A stretch of 64,000 nt of DNA, from contig JAXLZK010000001.1 in assembly GCA_046350935.1 (NCBI GenBank), forward strand, positions 124,001 to 188,000, in the 5' to 3' direction. The notes beneath the pieces are model-generated. The model was given only the letters and a program-made list of their open reading frames with translations, was not told the origin of the DNA and ran no database searches. This stretch comes from Nitrobium sp046350935 (GTDB lineage Bacteria > Nitrospirota > Thermodesulfovibrionia > Thermodesulfovibrionales > Dissulfurispiraceae). This document shows, piece after piece, positions 7,884 to 18,170 of this stretch. A program made the position numbers and the translations under genes. The number at the start of each line of letters is the position of its first letter. Positions within the stretch are counted from its first letter, which is position 1.

Positions 7884-7920
7884 GGAGAGGGGAGCGGCGT
7901 ACCATGCCGTTTCCCTCTCC
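7884..7920. other. stem-loop after feoB
   Basis: GGAGAGGG (7884-7891) pairs with CCCTCTCC (7913-7920), with an inner CGGC/GCCG stem. No T-tract follows and the next gene continues on the same strand, so it may tune the level of the distal gene rather than end the operon. Confidence 0.5.
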
Positions 7921-7968
7921 TCATCATCCGCTCCGCTTTCGTAATTTTGTAGTGTCAGGGAGGCTTGC

Positions 7969-8118
7969 GTGGATAGTGTCGATGTGATATGGATGGCTGT
8001 TATTGTTGCCGGGGCTCTCTATCTGCTGTACCGTTCCGTGTGGAAAAAGAAGGGGCACTGCCAGGGGTGCGATTCGGGTACGTGTGACAAGGCGGGAAAG
8101 AGAGCGAAAGAGCGATGA
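7969..8118 (+). CDS. FeoB-associated Cys-rich membrane protein
   Basis: A 49-residue protein: one N-terminal transmembrane helix (VIWMAVIVAGALYLLYRSVW), a basic stop, then a short Cys tail, GHCQGCDSGTC. This layout matches the FeoB-associated Cys-rich membrane protein family, which lies next to feoB in many anaerobes. The start is the GTG at 7969, with GGGAGG six bases upstream. Its Cys tail facing the cytosol could bind iron on exit from FeoB; that role is inference. Confidence 0.8.
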   Translation: MDSVDVIWMAVIVAGALYLLYRSVWKKKGHCQGCDSGTCDKAGKRAKER

Positions 8119-8174
8119 ACGGGGCGGAGTAAAGTTCAGGAGCTGCCGCGGCGCACTGTCGGCCGGCCCGCCCC

Positions 8175-8597
8175 CTACCGGAAGCAGTTTTCGCAGTACC
8201 CGAAGATTTCGAGGTTATGGCGCACCTTCTTGAATTTTTCCTTCGCGCATACTTCGTCCTGGAGCATCTCGAGGGTAGGCGAAAAGAACTCGATCACCTT
8301 GCCGCACCTGATGCAGATCAGGTGGTCGTGGTGAGAGTTTTCCGAAACCTTCTCGTAATGGGCATGCTTGTCCACCTTCTCCACCTGCTCGATAAAGCCG
8401 CTCTCCACCAACAGGGGAATCGTGCGGTAGACGGAGGCGCGGGATACCTTCGATCCTTTTGTTTTTAACCGGAGATAAAGTCCGTCGGGGTCGAAATGCC
8501 CCTCCAGGGCAAGGATCTCATTGATGATCTCCTCGCGCTCCCGCGTTGCCTTGAAGCCCTTCTCCGACAGGAAATCCATGAATTTCTGCTTTTCCAT
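8175..8597 (-). CDS. fur: Fur-family metalloregulator
   Basis: A 140-residue Fur-family repressor with a winged-helix DNA-binding domain (FKATREREEIINEIL, SRASVYRTIPLLVESGFI) and a metal-binding dimer domain. Metal residues are visible in HAHYE, HHDHLICIRCGKVIEF and the C-terminal CENC, which with CIRC makes the structural zinc site. The start at 8597 has GGGAGA upstream; the longer open frame reaches into feoB2 and is unlikely. It follows feoB2 by 26 bases on the same strand, so the regulator is co-transcribed with a transporter behind a putative Fur box at 10639, which implies autoregulation. Confidence 0.85.
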   Translation of the reverse strand: MEKQKFMDFLSEKGFKATREREEIINEILALEGHFDPDGLYLRLKTKGSKVSRASVYRTIPLLVESGFIEQVEKVDKHAHYEKVSENSHHDHLICIRCGKVIEFFSPTLEMLQDEVCAKEKFKKVRHNLEIFGYCENCFR

Positions 8598-8623
8598 GCT
8601 TTCTCCCGTATCGTACGCAGTGG

Positions 8624-10600
8624 TTACAGGTGCACCCTGAAGTACCGCAAAACCCAGTTCAGCAGCCCGCCGAAGAGGAAGGCGCTCGGAAAGACGATGC
8701 CGACGACCCAAAGGGTTGTCCGCAGACCGCGCTCCTTGATGATCATAAAAAAGCTGGCGAGACAAGGGATAAAAAGGGTGATGGTTACCAGGCTCACGAT
8801 CGCCTGCACCGGAGTCAGGGTCCCGTCCTCGAACATCTTGAACAGTCCTGCCGCCCCGAAGTCCCTCCTCAGAAAGCCGAGGATGAAAGCCGCTGCCGCC
8901 TGGGGCGGCAGGTTCAGGAGATTCACCACGACCGGCGAGGCGATCTCTTCAAGAACGGTCAAAAGGTTCAGCTTATGCAGAAGGAAGAGGATGAAAGTGC
9001 CGAGGAGGAAGAGGGGGACTGCTTCCCGAAGGTACCACTCGATCCTTCCCATGGTCTTCACCAGGATGTTGGTGAAGGTGGGCATCCTGATGGGAGGGAT
9101 CTCGAGAAAGAAATCGGTCTTTTCTCCCGGCACAAGCTTCGAGGCGAGGAAACCGGAGAGAAAGATGATGAGGAGAATGCTTCCGGTCCAGATGAGGGCG
9201 GCCTTGAGGGAAAGCGACCCGAGGATGCCGAGGATAACCCCCATCTGTGCTGAACAGGGGATGGCGAGGGCGAGGAGAAAGGTGGTGATGATCCTGTCCC
9301 GCTTCGTTTCGAGGATGCGGGAGGTCATGACCGCCATGGTGCCGCAGCCCAGTCCGAGGATCATGGGCAGCACCGCCTTCCCGTTCAGACCGATGAGAGT
9401 GAAGATCCTGTTGCTCATAATGGCGAGCCTGGGCAGGTATCCGCTGTCCTCGAGCAAAGCAAAGGCGATGAAAAAAGTGGCGGTAATGGGCAGGATGATG
9501 GCAATGGCGTAGGTAAGGGCCACGGTGATGAGCCCGTATTCGCCCACCAGGAGTTCCTGCACCAGCCCAATGGGGATCAGCACGGTGACGGTCTTGGTGA
9601 GCATGGGATTGATATACCCGTTAAAGAGCGTTTTCTCGACGAAATTGACCAGGGTCCCCGCCCCGAAGACCCCGACAAATTCGTAAATTCCGTACAGAAC
9701 GGCAAGGAGGACCGGAATCCCGTACAGCGGGTGCATGCTGAGCCTCCCGATCGTATGCAGCACCTCTCCCCCCTGGGGCTTCGACTTCTTCACCACTTCC
9801 TTTGCTATCGTATCCGCTGTTTCGATGCGCGCCTTGTTGATGAGGAAGGCAGGGGACTCCTTCGCCTTTACCGCACATTCGTCCCGCAGCCTCTCTATTT
9901 CCCGGAGGGCCTCCTCGCTGATCCCGGCCTTGAGCCATTCCCGGAGGCTTTCATCCCCGGAAAGGATCATGGTGGAAAGGGAGCGGCGGGAAAGGGGGGA
10001 GGCGGGCAGCAGCCGGGAGATCTTTTCGATGTGCTCCTCGATGACCGGAAGGTACTGCATCCGGGCCTCCACACGGCCGGGGGAGAGGATCGCCTCACGC
10101 AGCTGACGGAGCCCCTTTCGCTGGGGCGCTATGGTGCCGATCACCGGCACGCCGAGCCTGCTCGACAGCGCTCCGGTATCGATCGTGATGCCTCTGTCCA
10201 TCGCCTCGTCGACCATGTTCAGGTCGAGGACCACGGGGATGCCCATCTCAGCGAGCTGCAGGGTGATCAGAAGGGTCCTCTTCAGATTTTTGGAGTCCCC
10301 CACCTGCACCACTGCGGAAGGGGCCTCGGAAAGGAGGATGTCCCTGGTCACCTTTTCATCCTCGCTCATGGGGATCAGACTGTTGACTCCCGGGGTATCG
10401 ATGAGCAGAATGCGCTGCCCCTCCAGCAACAGATTGCCCCGGGAAATCTCGACAGTGGTGCCCGGATAGTTGGATACCGCAACATACTTGCCGGTGAGCA
10501 GGCCGAAGATGACGCTCTTTCCCACGTTCGGGTTGCCGATGAGGGCTATTTTCCTGAGAGGGGCGGGCTGCTTCTTTATCGATGGTGCGTGCTCTTGCAT
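8624..10600 (-). CDS. feoB: second FeoB-type ferrous iron transporter
   Basis: A 658-residue FeoB shorter than the first copy. G1 is GNPNVGKS (22-29), the switch SNYPGTTVE, G3 DTPG, G4 NMVD. The membrane part keeps paired Gate domains with GLGCGTMAVM and LAIPCSAQMG, where FeoB usually has conserved Cys. It lacks an attached FeoA. The start at 10600 is chosen for the GGAGG seven bases upstream and because the longer frame crosses the operator. Sequence differs strongly from the feoB at 5622, so it is not a recent duplication. It may serve another metal or condition; iron is favoured by co-transcription with fur. Confidence 0.9.
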   Translation of the reverse strand: MQEHAPSIKKQPAPLRKIALIGNPNVGKSVIFGLLTGKYVAVSNYPGTTVEISRGNLLLEGQRILLIDTPGVNSLIPMSEDEKVTRDILLSEAPSAVVQVGDSKNLKRTLLITLQLAEMGIPVVLDLNMVDEAMDRGITIDTGALSSRLGVPVIGTIAPQRKGLRQLREAILSPGRVEARMQYLPVIEEHIEKISRLLPASPLSRRSLSTMILSGDESLREWLKAGISEEALREIERLRDECAVKAKESPAFLINKARIETADTIAKEVVKKSKPQGGEVLHTIGRLSMHPLYGIPVLLAVLYGIYEFVGVFGAGTLVNFVEKTLFNGYINPMLTKTVTVLIPIGLVQELLVGEYGLITVALTYAIAIILPITATFFIAFALLEDSGYLPRLAIMSNRIFTLIGLNGKAVLPMILGLGCGTMAVMTSRILETKRDRIITTFLLALAIPCSAQMGVILGILGSLSLKAALIWTGSILLIIFLSGFLASKLVPGEKTDFFLEIPPIRMPTFTNILVKTMGRIEWYLREAVPLFLLGTFILFLLHKLNLLTVLEEIASPVVVNLLNLPPQAAAAFILGFLRRDFGAAGLFKMFEDGTLTPVQAIVSLVTITLFIPCLASFFMIIKERGLRTTLWVVGIVFPSAFLFGGLLNWVLRYFRVHL

Positions 10601-10638
10601 GGAGGGCCTCCGTCTCCTGATCCGTCTAAAAGGACAAC

Positions 10639-10693
10639 TGAGAAATAATCTCATTAACAATTCATTGTACTGAAAAGATGCCCGTATTTGCAA
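10639..10693 (-). promoter_or_regulatory. feoB2-fur promoter with Fur-type operator
   Basis: Read on the minus strand: TTGCAA (10693-10688), an 18-base spacer, TACAAT (10669-10664), then TGAGATTATTTCTCA (10653-10639) ten bases downstream of the -10. This is the same TGAGA..TCTCA operator form as at 1715 and 4855, here in a site that would block initiation of feoB2-fur. Confidence 0.65.
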
Positions 10694-10763
10694 GGTGCGG
10701 GCAGGGCTGTACGGAGGGAGGCACCTTGCATCTTCCCTATCGCATCCTGTATTCTTTTCTATA

Positions 10764-11888
10764 ATGGTGCAGACGATGCCGAGGAATGCGGAGCGCGGTA
10801 CGGCAGGGGAAAGGCGAAGGGGCGTGCGGGGGACGGGCTTTCTTTTCCCCCTGTTCTTCATTCTTCTTTTCTCTTCAGCCGGAGCCGAACTGTCGAACAT
10901 CCCGCAGAAGAGCGCTTCCGTTCCTTACTCCTTCGTCACCGTCCGCATCGGCAAGCATACCGACCGCACCCGTGTTGTTTTCGAGGCCTCCGAGGAGTAC
11001 ATCCAGAGAGTTTCCGTCACCATGGCGGGGGAGAACTCCGTCAAGGTGGATTTCCGGGCTCCCCTGACGTTCAGAAATCCGCAAAAAGGCGTGCTGAAAG
11101 GGAAAGACCCCTATGAGCTTGCCGGGGGGATACGCCTTACCGTCCTGGAAGGCGGCTGCACCCTGACTGCAGACGGGCTTGAAGACATCGATGTTACCAA
11201 GCTGTCCGCTCCTCCGCGGCTGGTGGTCGACATGTTTATAGGGCAGGGCCATGTCCCTTCGCATTCTCCCGCGCTGACGCCGGCAGGGGGAGGCGAGGGC
11301 GGGCACCAGCAGGCGGACCTGCTTCCCGCTCCGGACGGTGCGGAGCTGCGGATCGATTCTATCGTGCTCGACGCGGGGCATGGAGGGAGCGACAGCGGTG
11401 CGCTCTGCGGGAAAGCTGCCGAGAAGGACGTGGCTCTCCAGTTCGCAAAGGACATCGCCGCCGCCCTCGGGAAGAGAGGCAAAAAGGTATTTCTGACGCG
11501 GACCGCCGATCAGGGGCTGACTCTGCGCGAGCGCATCAGGGCCTCCAACCAGAAGTCCCCCGGGATATTCTTCAGCATCCATATGTCGTGCAGAAGCGGA
11601 TTCGCCCTCTACCGAGCCGGGAAGAGGACAGGGGGGGCGGCTGACGCGGAGGGGCGAGACGCGGCGGACCTGATCTCGCAGGTCCTGGCCCATTCCCTCA
11701 AGGACGAATTCAAGCTTGACGTTGCTCAGGAGAGGCTGCCGCTGCAGGTGATCTCCGGCGTCAATGCTCCCGCATTGTTGATAGAGCTGCCGGACCCCGG
11801 GACTTTCCGCTATGAGGGAAAGAACAGGGAGAGGCTGGTGGCCCTTCTTTTGAGAGCCATGGCATCCGCATCTCCTGTTCAGGCATAA
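10764..11888 (+). CDS. N-acetylmuramoyl-L-alanine amidase with AMIN domain
   Basis: A 374-residue exported amidase. It has a basic N-terminus and a hydrophobic signal segment, then an AMIN-like beta domain (roughly residues 50-140) that targets septal peptidoglycan, a linker, then an Amidase_3 domain. Zinc ligands appear as His in DAGHGGSDSGA, Glu in AAEKDVAL and His in FSIHMSC; the catalytic Glu is likely in LLIELPDPG. It cleaves the amide between MurNAc and the peptide. No strong Shine-Dalgarno precedes ATG 10764 or 10776; a TATAAT at 10762 overlaps, so a very short leader starting at 10776 is possible. Confidence 0.8.
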   Translation: MVQTMPRNAERGTAGERRRGVRGTGFLFPLFFILLFSSAGAELSNIPQKSASVPYSFVTVRIGKHTDRTRVVFEASEEYIQRVSVTMAGENSVKVDFRAPLTFRNPQKGVLKGKDPYELAGGIRLTVLEGGCTLTADGLEDIDVTKLSAPPRLVVDMFIGQGHVPSHSPALTPAGGGEGGHQQADLLPAPDGAELRIDSIVLDAGHGGSDSGALCGKAAEKDVALQFAKDIAAALGKRGKKVFLTRTADQGLTLRERIRASNQKSPGIFFSIHMSCRSGFALYRAGKRTGGAADAEGRDAADLISQVLAHSLKDEFKLDVAQERLPLQVISGVNAPALLIELPDPGTFRYEGKNRERLVALLLRAMASASPVQA

Positions 11889-11910
11889 GGGCACGGGCAG
11901 TTTCCGCTTC

Positions 11911-12531
11911 ATGGGCACGACCACCAAGATATTTATCGCAGGCGTTCTTCTCGCCGCAGCCGCCGTTGCCGGATGGGCGGCGACCCGCTACTACCTGCTC
12001 GTCCGGACCGAGAAGGCGTCCCCTCCGCTGATCGAAGCGCAGGGGGAGGCGCCGAAACCCGCCGAGCTCCCGGCGGCCGAGGCCGAAGGCGTTCTTCCGG
12101 TAAAGGTGTTCTTCCCCTCGGGAGACGGCATCATCACGGAGGAAAGGAGCATCAAAAGCTCTCCCCTGACGGTCACGGTGGCGGAATCGGTCCTGGAGGA
12201 ATATCTCAAAGGCATCAGGGGCGACCGAGCGGATATGAAAGTCATCGGCGTCTACCGGGACAGGAACAATATCCTCTATGTGGACTTTTCCGCCTCTTTC
12301 CGGAAAGCCTTCACCGGCGATATCAGGCAGGAGTATTACCTTTTGAAATCGCTCTATGAGACCGTGATCAGGAATGTGGAGGGAGTCGAAGACGTGAAAG
12401 TGCTGCTGGATGGGAAAGAGGCGGAAAGCATCGGGGGGCATTTCGCTACGCTGCACCCGCTCAGGGCAACGGTGGGAGAGGATACCGGCCCGCCGCCGAC
12501 CGCGGCGCCGGCGCGCCCGCAGAACGAGTGA
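11911..12531 (+). CDS. GerMN-domain membrane-anchored protein
   Basis: A 206-residue protein with an N-terminal membrane anchor (IFIAGVLLAAAAVAGWAA), a Pro/Ala/Glu linker and a GerMN domain (about residues 65-170; VKVFFPSGDG, YVDFSASF, LYETVIRNVEGVEDVKVLLDG). GerMN proteins are found near amidases and in Gram-negative envelope operons, probably peptidoglycan-associated. It lies 22 bases after the amidase, and its stop overlaps the GTG of murI as GTGA, so three wall genes form one operon. Confidence 0.8.
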   Translation: MGTTTKIFIAGVLLAAAAVAGWAATRYYLLVRTEKASPPLIEAQGEAPKPAELPAAEAEGVLPVKVFFPSGDGIITEERSIKSSPLTVTVAESVLEEYLKGIRGDRADMKVIGVYRDRNNILYVDFSASFRKAFTGDIRQEYYLLKSLYETVIRNVEGVEDVKVLLDGKEAESIGGHFATLHPLRATVGEDTGPPPTAAPARPQNE

Positions 12532-13328
12532 TACATACCGACAGCCCCATAGGTATTTTCGATTCCGGCATCGGAGGCCTGACCGTCCTGAAAGAGGTGC
12601 GCCGGATCCTGCCGGCAGAGGACCTTCTCTACCTCGGGGACACCGCCCGGGTGCCCTATGGGATCCGGTCCCCGGAGACGGTGCTGCGCTACTCATTCGA
12701 GTGCACGGAGTTTCTCATGCGCCAGCGGATCAAGCTCCTCGTCATCGCCTGCAATACGGTCTCCGCCACCAGCCTTTCCGCGCTCCAGAAGGAGCTTCCC
12801 ATCCCCGTGGTGGGGGTGATAGAGCCCGGCGCCCGGGCCGCGGTCCGTTCCACAAAATGCAAAAGGATAGGTATAATAGGAACAGAGGCCACTATAAAGA
12901 GTAGCGCTTACCTGAAGGCCATTACCTCGCTGGATCACGACATGGAAGTTTTCGGACTGGCATGCCCCCTCTTTGTGCCCCTCGTTGAGGAGGGCTGGAC
13001 AGAGGGCTCCATCGCCCGGATGATCGGTGAGAAATACCTGGGACCGATGAGAGACAGGGGGACGGATACCCTTGTCCTCGGCTGCACCCACTACCCCCTC
13101 CTGAAAGGGATGATCCAGGAAGTAATGGGGGACGTCGCCCTTATCGACTCCGCGGTGGAGACGGCGAAAACGGTGGCGGAGGTGCTCGCCGGAAATACAA
13201 TGCTGCGCCGGGGAGAGGAACCGGCAGCGGATACGTTCTATGTGACCGACTCTCCTGAAAAGTTCGTTGCGGTGGGAGAGCGGTTCCTGCAGAGAAAAAT
13301 CGAGAGGATCGAGAGAATCAATCTTTAA
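12528..13328 (+). CDS. murI: glutamate racemase
   Basis: A 266-residue glutamate racemase supplying D-glutamate for peptidoglycan. The two catalytic cysteines are in ACNTVSA and GCTHYPLL, and the N-terminus has the usual GIFDSGIGGLTV. YLGDTARVPYG is also typical. The start is the GTG at 12528, overlapping the GerMN stop. An intrinsic terminator follows immediately, so it closes the amidase-GerMN-murI operon. Confidence 0.93.
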   Translation: MIHTDSPIGIFDSGIGGLTVLKEVRRILPAEDLLYLGDTARVPYGIRSPETVLRYSFECTEFLMRQRIKLLVIACNTVSATSLSALQKELPIPVVGVIEPGARAAVRSTKCKRIGIIGTEATIKSSAYLKAITSLDHDMEVFGLACPLFVPLVEEGWTEGSIARMIGEKYLGPMRDRGTDTLVLGCTHYPLLKGMIQEVMGDVALIDSAVETAKTVAEVLAGNTMLRRGEEPAADTFYVTDSPEKFVAVGERFLQRKIERIERINL

Positions 13329-13372
13329 GGCGGGAAGGGCACTCTTTCGCCCGCCTTCCCTTTTATTATTTC
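13327..13372 (+). terminator. intrinsic terminator after murI
   Basis: AAGGCGGG (13327-13334) pairs with CCCGCCTT (13350-13357), followed by CCC and a T-rich run TTTTATTATTT. The stem begins on the last bases of the murI stop codon. Confidence 0.75.
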
Positions 13373-13391
13373 TGATTGTGCGGAGGATTGC

Positions 13392-14102
13392 GTGAGGCCT
13401 GACGGAAGAAAGAACGACGAATTGAGAAGGGTGAAGATCACCCGGAATTTTATCACCACGGCGGAGGGCTCGGTCCTCATCGAACTGGGCAACACGCGGG
13501 TCATCTGCACCGCTTCCATCGAGGAAAAGGTCCCCGTGTTTCTGCGGGACCAGAAAAAGGGCTGGGTGACCGCCGAGTACGGCATGCTGCCCCGCTCCAC
13601 GCAGTCGAGGATGATGCGTGAAGCCACCTCGGGCAGGGTGGGGGGGCGGACTCAGGAGATCCAGCGCCTCATCGGGAGGTCTCTCCGTGCGGTGGTGGAT
13701 ATGGAATTGCTGGGCGAAAGGACCATCTGGATCGATTGCGACGTGATCCAGGCGGACGGAGGTACGCGGACCGCCTCCATTACCGGCGCCTACATCGCCC
13801 TGTGCGACGCCGTCCAGTACGCAATGAAGAACCGCGCCATCGACAAGAGCCCGCTGAAGGACTATCTCGCCGCCGTCAGTGTCGGGGTGGTCGATAAGGA
13901 GCCCCGCCTCGATCTCTGCTACCTGGAGGACTCCGCGGCGGAGGTGGACATGAACGTGGTGATGACCGGAAATGGTAAAATAGTGGAGATCCAGGGAACG
14001 GCCGAAGCGGAGCCCTTCTCACGGGACCTGCTGAATTCCATGCTCTCCCTTGCGGAAAAGGGCGTCTCCGAGCTGGTTGCGGCGCAGAAGGAGATAGTTT
14101 GA
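13392..14102 (+). CDS. rph: ribonuclease PH
   Basis: A 236-residue phosphorolytic 3'-5' exoribonuclease that trims tRNA precursor 3' ends. Typical blocks are RPDGR at the N-terminus, GNTRVICTASIEEKVP, GWVTAEYGMLPRSTQ, and DCDVIQADGGTRTASITGA, which holds the conserved phosphate- and RNA-binding residues. GTG start at 13392. It follows the murI terminator, so it likely has its own promoter nearby; ftsH begins 47 bases after its stop. Confidence 0.93.
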   Translation: MRPDGRKNDELRRVKITRNFITTAEGSVLIELGNTRVICTASIEEKVPVFLRDQKKGWVTAEYGMLPRSTQSRMMREATSGRVGGRTQEIQRLIGRSLRAVVDMELLGERTIWIDCDVIQADGGTRTASITGAYIALCDAVQYAMKNRAIDKSPLKDYLAAVSVGVVDKEPRLDLCYLEDSAAEVDMNVVMTGNGKIVEIQGTAEAEPFSRDLLNSMLSLAEKGVSELVAAQKEIV

Positions 14103-14149
14103 GACAAATATGGTAAAATATAGAAAAAAATCAGGTGGTACGTAGAAAT

Positions 14150-15961
<1,812 letters not shown>

Positions 15962-15987
15962 GGAAGGAGGGTCCGCGCCCTTTTTAC

Positions 15988-16830
15988 ATGAAGCTCGAAT
16001 GGTCGCATTTCCGCCTCGATCTCTCTGAAAAATCGCATATCATGGGGGTGCTCAACGTCACCCCCGATTCTTTTTCCGACGGAGGCCGCTTCTTCGACAA
16101 GGGGAGGGCGGTGGAGCATGCGCACAGGATGGTGGAGGAGGGCGCCGACATCCTGGACATCGGCGGGGAGTCCACCCGGCCGGGCTCCGATCCCGTCTCC
16201 CTCGACGAGGAGCTGCGCCGCACCCTCCCTGTCATAGAAGCCATCGCCAAAGCGGTGAACGTCCCTGTCTCCATCGATACCTATAAGGCGGAGGTAGCCC
16301 GCCGCGCCCTGGATGCGGGGGCCTCTCTGGTGAACGACATCAGCGGGCTCCGCTTCGACCCCGGCATGCCGAAGCTGGTGGCGGAACGCGGCGTCCCGGT
16401 GGTGCTCATGCATATCAAAGGCGATCCTAAAAATATGCAAAAGAACCCGGCATACGAGGCCCTCATTCCCGAGGTGATGGAGTACCTCCGGACAAGCATT
16501 CTCCTCGCCCTCGAAGCAGGTGTTCACGAAAATAGGATCCTCCTCGACCCCGGCATCGGTTTCGGCAAGACCGCCTCGCACAATCTCGAAATCATCGGGA
16601 ACCTGAAGGAGTTTGCCCGGCTCGGAAAGCCCCTCGTCATGGGAGTCTCACGCAAAGCCTTTATCGGCACGATCCTGGACGGCGCCCCGGCCGGCGACCG
16701 GCTGGAAGGCACCGCCGCCGCGGTTGCCGTTTCCCTCCTCAATGGGGCGCACATCGTCCGCGTGCACGACGTAAAGGAAATGGCGCGGGTGGCGAAGGTA
16801 GTGGACGCCATCAAGCGCGGCACTATTTAG
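15988..16830 (+). CDS. folP: dihydropteroate synthase
   Basis: A 280-residue DHPS that condenses 6-hydroxymethyl-dihydropterin pyrophosphate with p-aminobenzoate in folate synthesis. Motifs are GVLNVTPDSFSDGG, IGGESTRPG, LVNDISGL, DPGIGFGK and the phosphate-binding SRKAFIG near the C-terminus. It starts 26 bases after ftsH, an arrangement seen in many bacteria. Confidence 0.95.
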   Translation: MKLEWSHFRLDLSEKSHIMGVLNVTPDSFSDGGRFFDKGRAVEHAHRMVEEGADILDIGGESTRPGSDPVSLDEELRRTLPVIEAIAKAVNVPVSIDTYKAEVARRALDAGASLVNDISGLRFDPGMPKLVAERGVPVVLMHIKGDPKNMQKNPAYEALIPEVMEYLRTSILLALEAGVHENRILLDPGIGFGKTASHNLEIIGNLKEFARLGKPLVMGVSRKAFIGTILDGAPAGDRLEGTAAAVAVSLLNGAHIVRVHDVKEMARVAKVVDAIKRGTI

Positions 16831-16865
16831 GGGGTTTTCCTCTTGCCTGCCTTCTTTTAGCAAAG

Positions 16866-16906
16866 CGTCACCCCTTTTCAAACGATAAACGTGACGGTTC
16901 TTTTTT
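16866..16906 (+). terminator. weak terminator-like hairpin after folP
   Basis: CGTCAC (16866-16871) pairs with GTGACG (16891-16896) around a long 19-base loop, followed by GTTC and six T. The long loop makes it uncertain. The rest of 16907-17105 shows nothing I can assign. Confidence 0.35.
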
Positions 16907-17105
16907 AATGGAAAAGTGAATGGAAAGGTGAGCAGTGGGAAATCAACTGAAGAGGACCGCCCCCTTTGTTCTTCTTGACTGGCAACGTACGACCGGCAGT
17001 TATGGGGGGCTGCAAAAAAATCAGGTCTTTCACCCTGGCCTGGGATGGTACCGTAAAAAACGGGGCCTCACATCCCGCGTTCACGGACAAGGAGAAAGCA
17101 GGCTG

Positions 17106-18170
17106 CTAAAACGCAATCTGCCGTTTTTTTGAGTCCCAGTGATAATTGACGCCGTTATAAACTATCAGAGATAGGTCCTGAATAGAATCGGAGAGGTCTT
17201 CAAAAGACTTCCCCTCTGTCATGATGCATACAAGATACGGGCGGCCCGGGTAATAGACAATGCCGCAATCATGCAGTTCTTTTTCGTGTTTATTAAGAAA
17301 ACCGCGCTCCCCGAACTTGTGGGCTACTACGGTAGTGAAGGGAACCCCGCGGGTTATCCCTTTATCGAAGTCTGTTTTGGAAAGCATGTCCAGGGCTTTC
17401 TCCGAGTTCTTTTCGTTCAGGTATGTTGCGTTGTAAAGGATGCGAAAACAGTTGGCAACCTCATTGACTGAAACAAAAGCATCCCCAAGCCTCGGGTCAG
17501 GGCGCGAGAACTTGAGATCATCAAATGTCTTCAGCATGAGTCTCTTATCGATCAAAGGCGTCAGGAGAGAAAAAGCATCATTGTCCGAATAAGCGCTGGA
17601 CCTGAAAAGGAGCTCGTCAAACCGATACTCCCGACCGGTTTCCAATGCCTTCGAGGGCTTGAAATTCTGTTTCCATTTTCCGGTGGAAAGAGTAGCTCCG
17701 GTAAAGCTGACCTTTTTGTCGATAAGGGAGGGGGTGAGCTCCTGGTTTTTCAATCCGGCGATCAGTGCGGGCAGTTTGATCAGACTCGCTGCGCTGAAGC
17801 GTTCCTGTTCATGCACAGTGAACCACTGCCCGGTGCCGAGCAGGCGAAAGTAAACCGACGCCCTGCTTAACCGATCGGAATCCTTGAGGGATGCTATTCT
17901 TCTCTCAATCTCGTGCTTTATGGGAAGTATTCTGATGTTTTCCGATGTGTCCGGCGGGGTATTGCAAATCAAAAGCGGGCTGATGAACGTATACCCCGCC
18001 AACCGTTCTTGTCCGAAGCCGGTTAGTTTGGACTTTTCAAAAAAATTAAATCTCCCCTCCAGAAGAGAACCGCTGATGACCCCGAGAAGAAACAGCACGA
18101 TCGTGCGCACATAAAACGGCAGCTTTTGTTTGTGGACTGTAGGAAAATCCTTATCGTTCGATTTTTTCAT
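17106..18170 (-). CDS. class A beta-lactamase-like serine hydrolase
   Basis: A 354-residue protein with an N-terminal membrane anchor or signal (VRTIVLFLLGVISGSLLEG) and then a class A beta-lactamase/DD-peptidase fold. The nucleophile motif is SAASLIKLP (SxxK), the second motif YSDND (SDN-like) and the third HKFGER where KTG is expected. Such relatives (DUF1343-free, 'serine hydrolase') often act on cell-wall or unknown substrates; resistance is not implied. Local base composition is clearly lower in GC than the flanks and codon use follows, so acquisition by transfer is possible. No good ribosome site precedes the ATG. Confidence 0.7.
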   Translation of the reverse strand: MKKSNDKDFPTVHKQKLPFYVRTIVLFLLGVISGSLLEGRFNFFEKSKLTGFGQERLAGYTFISPLLICNTPPDTSENIRILPIKHEIERRIASLKDSDRLSRASVYFRLLGTGQWFTVHEQERFSAASLIKLPALIAGLKNQELTPSLIDKKVSFTGATLSTGKWKQNFKPSKALETGREYRFDELLFRSSAYSDNDAFSLLTPLIDKRLMLKTFDDLKFSRPDPRLGDAFVSVNEVANCFRILYNATYLNEKNSEKALDMLSKTDFDKGITRGVPFTTVVAHKFGERGFLNKHEKELHDCGIVYYPGRPYLVCIMTEGKSFEDLSDSIQDLSLIVYNGVNYHWDSKKRQIAF

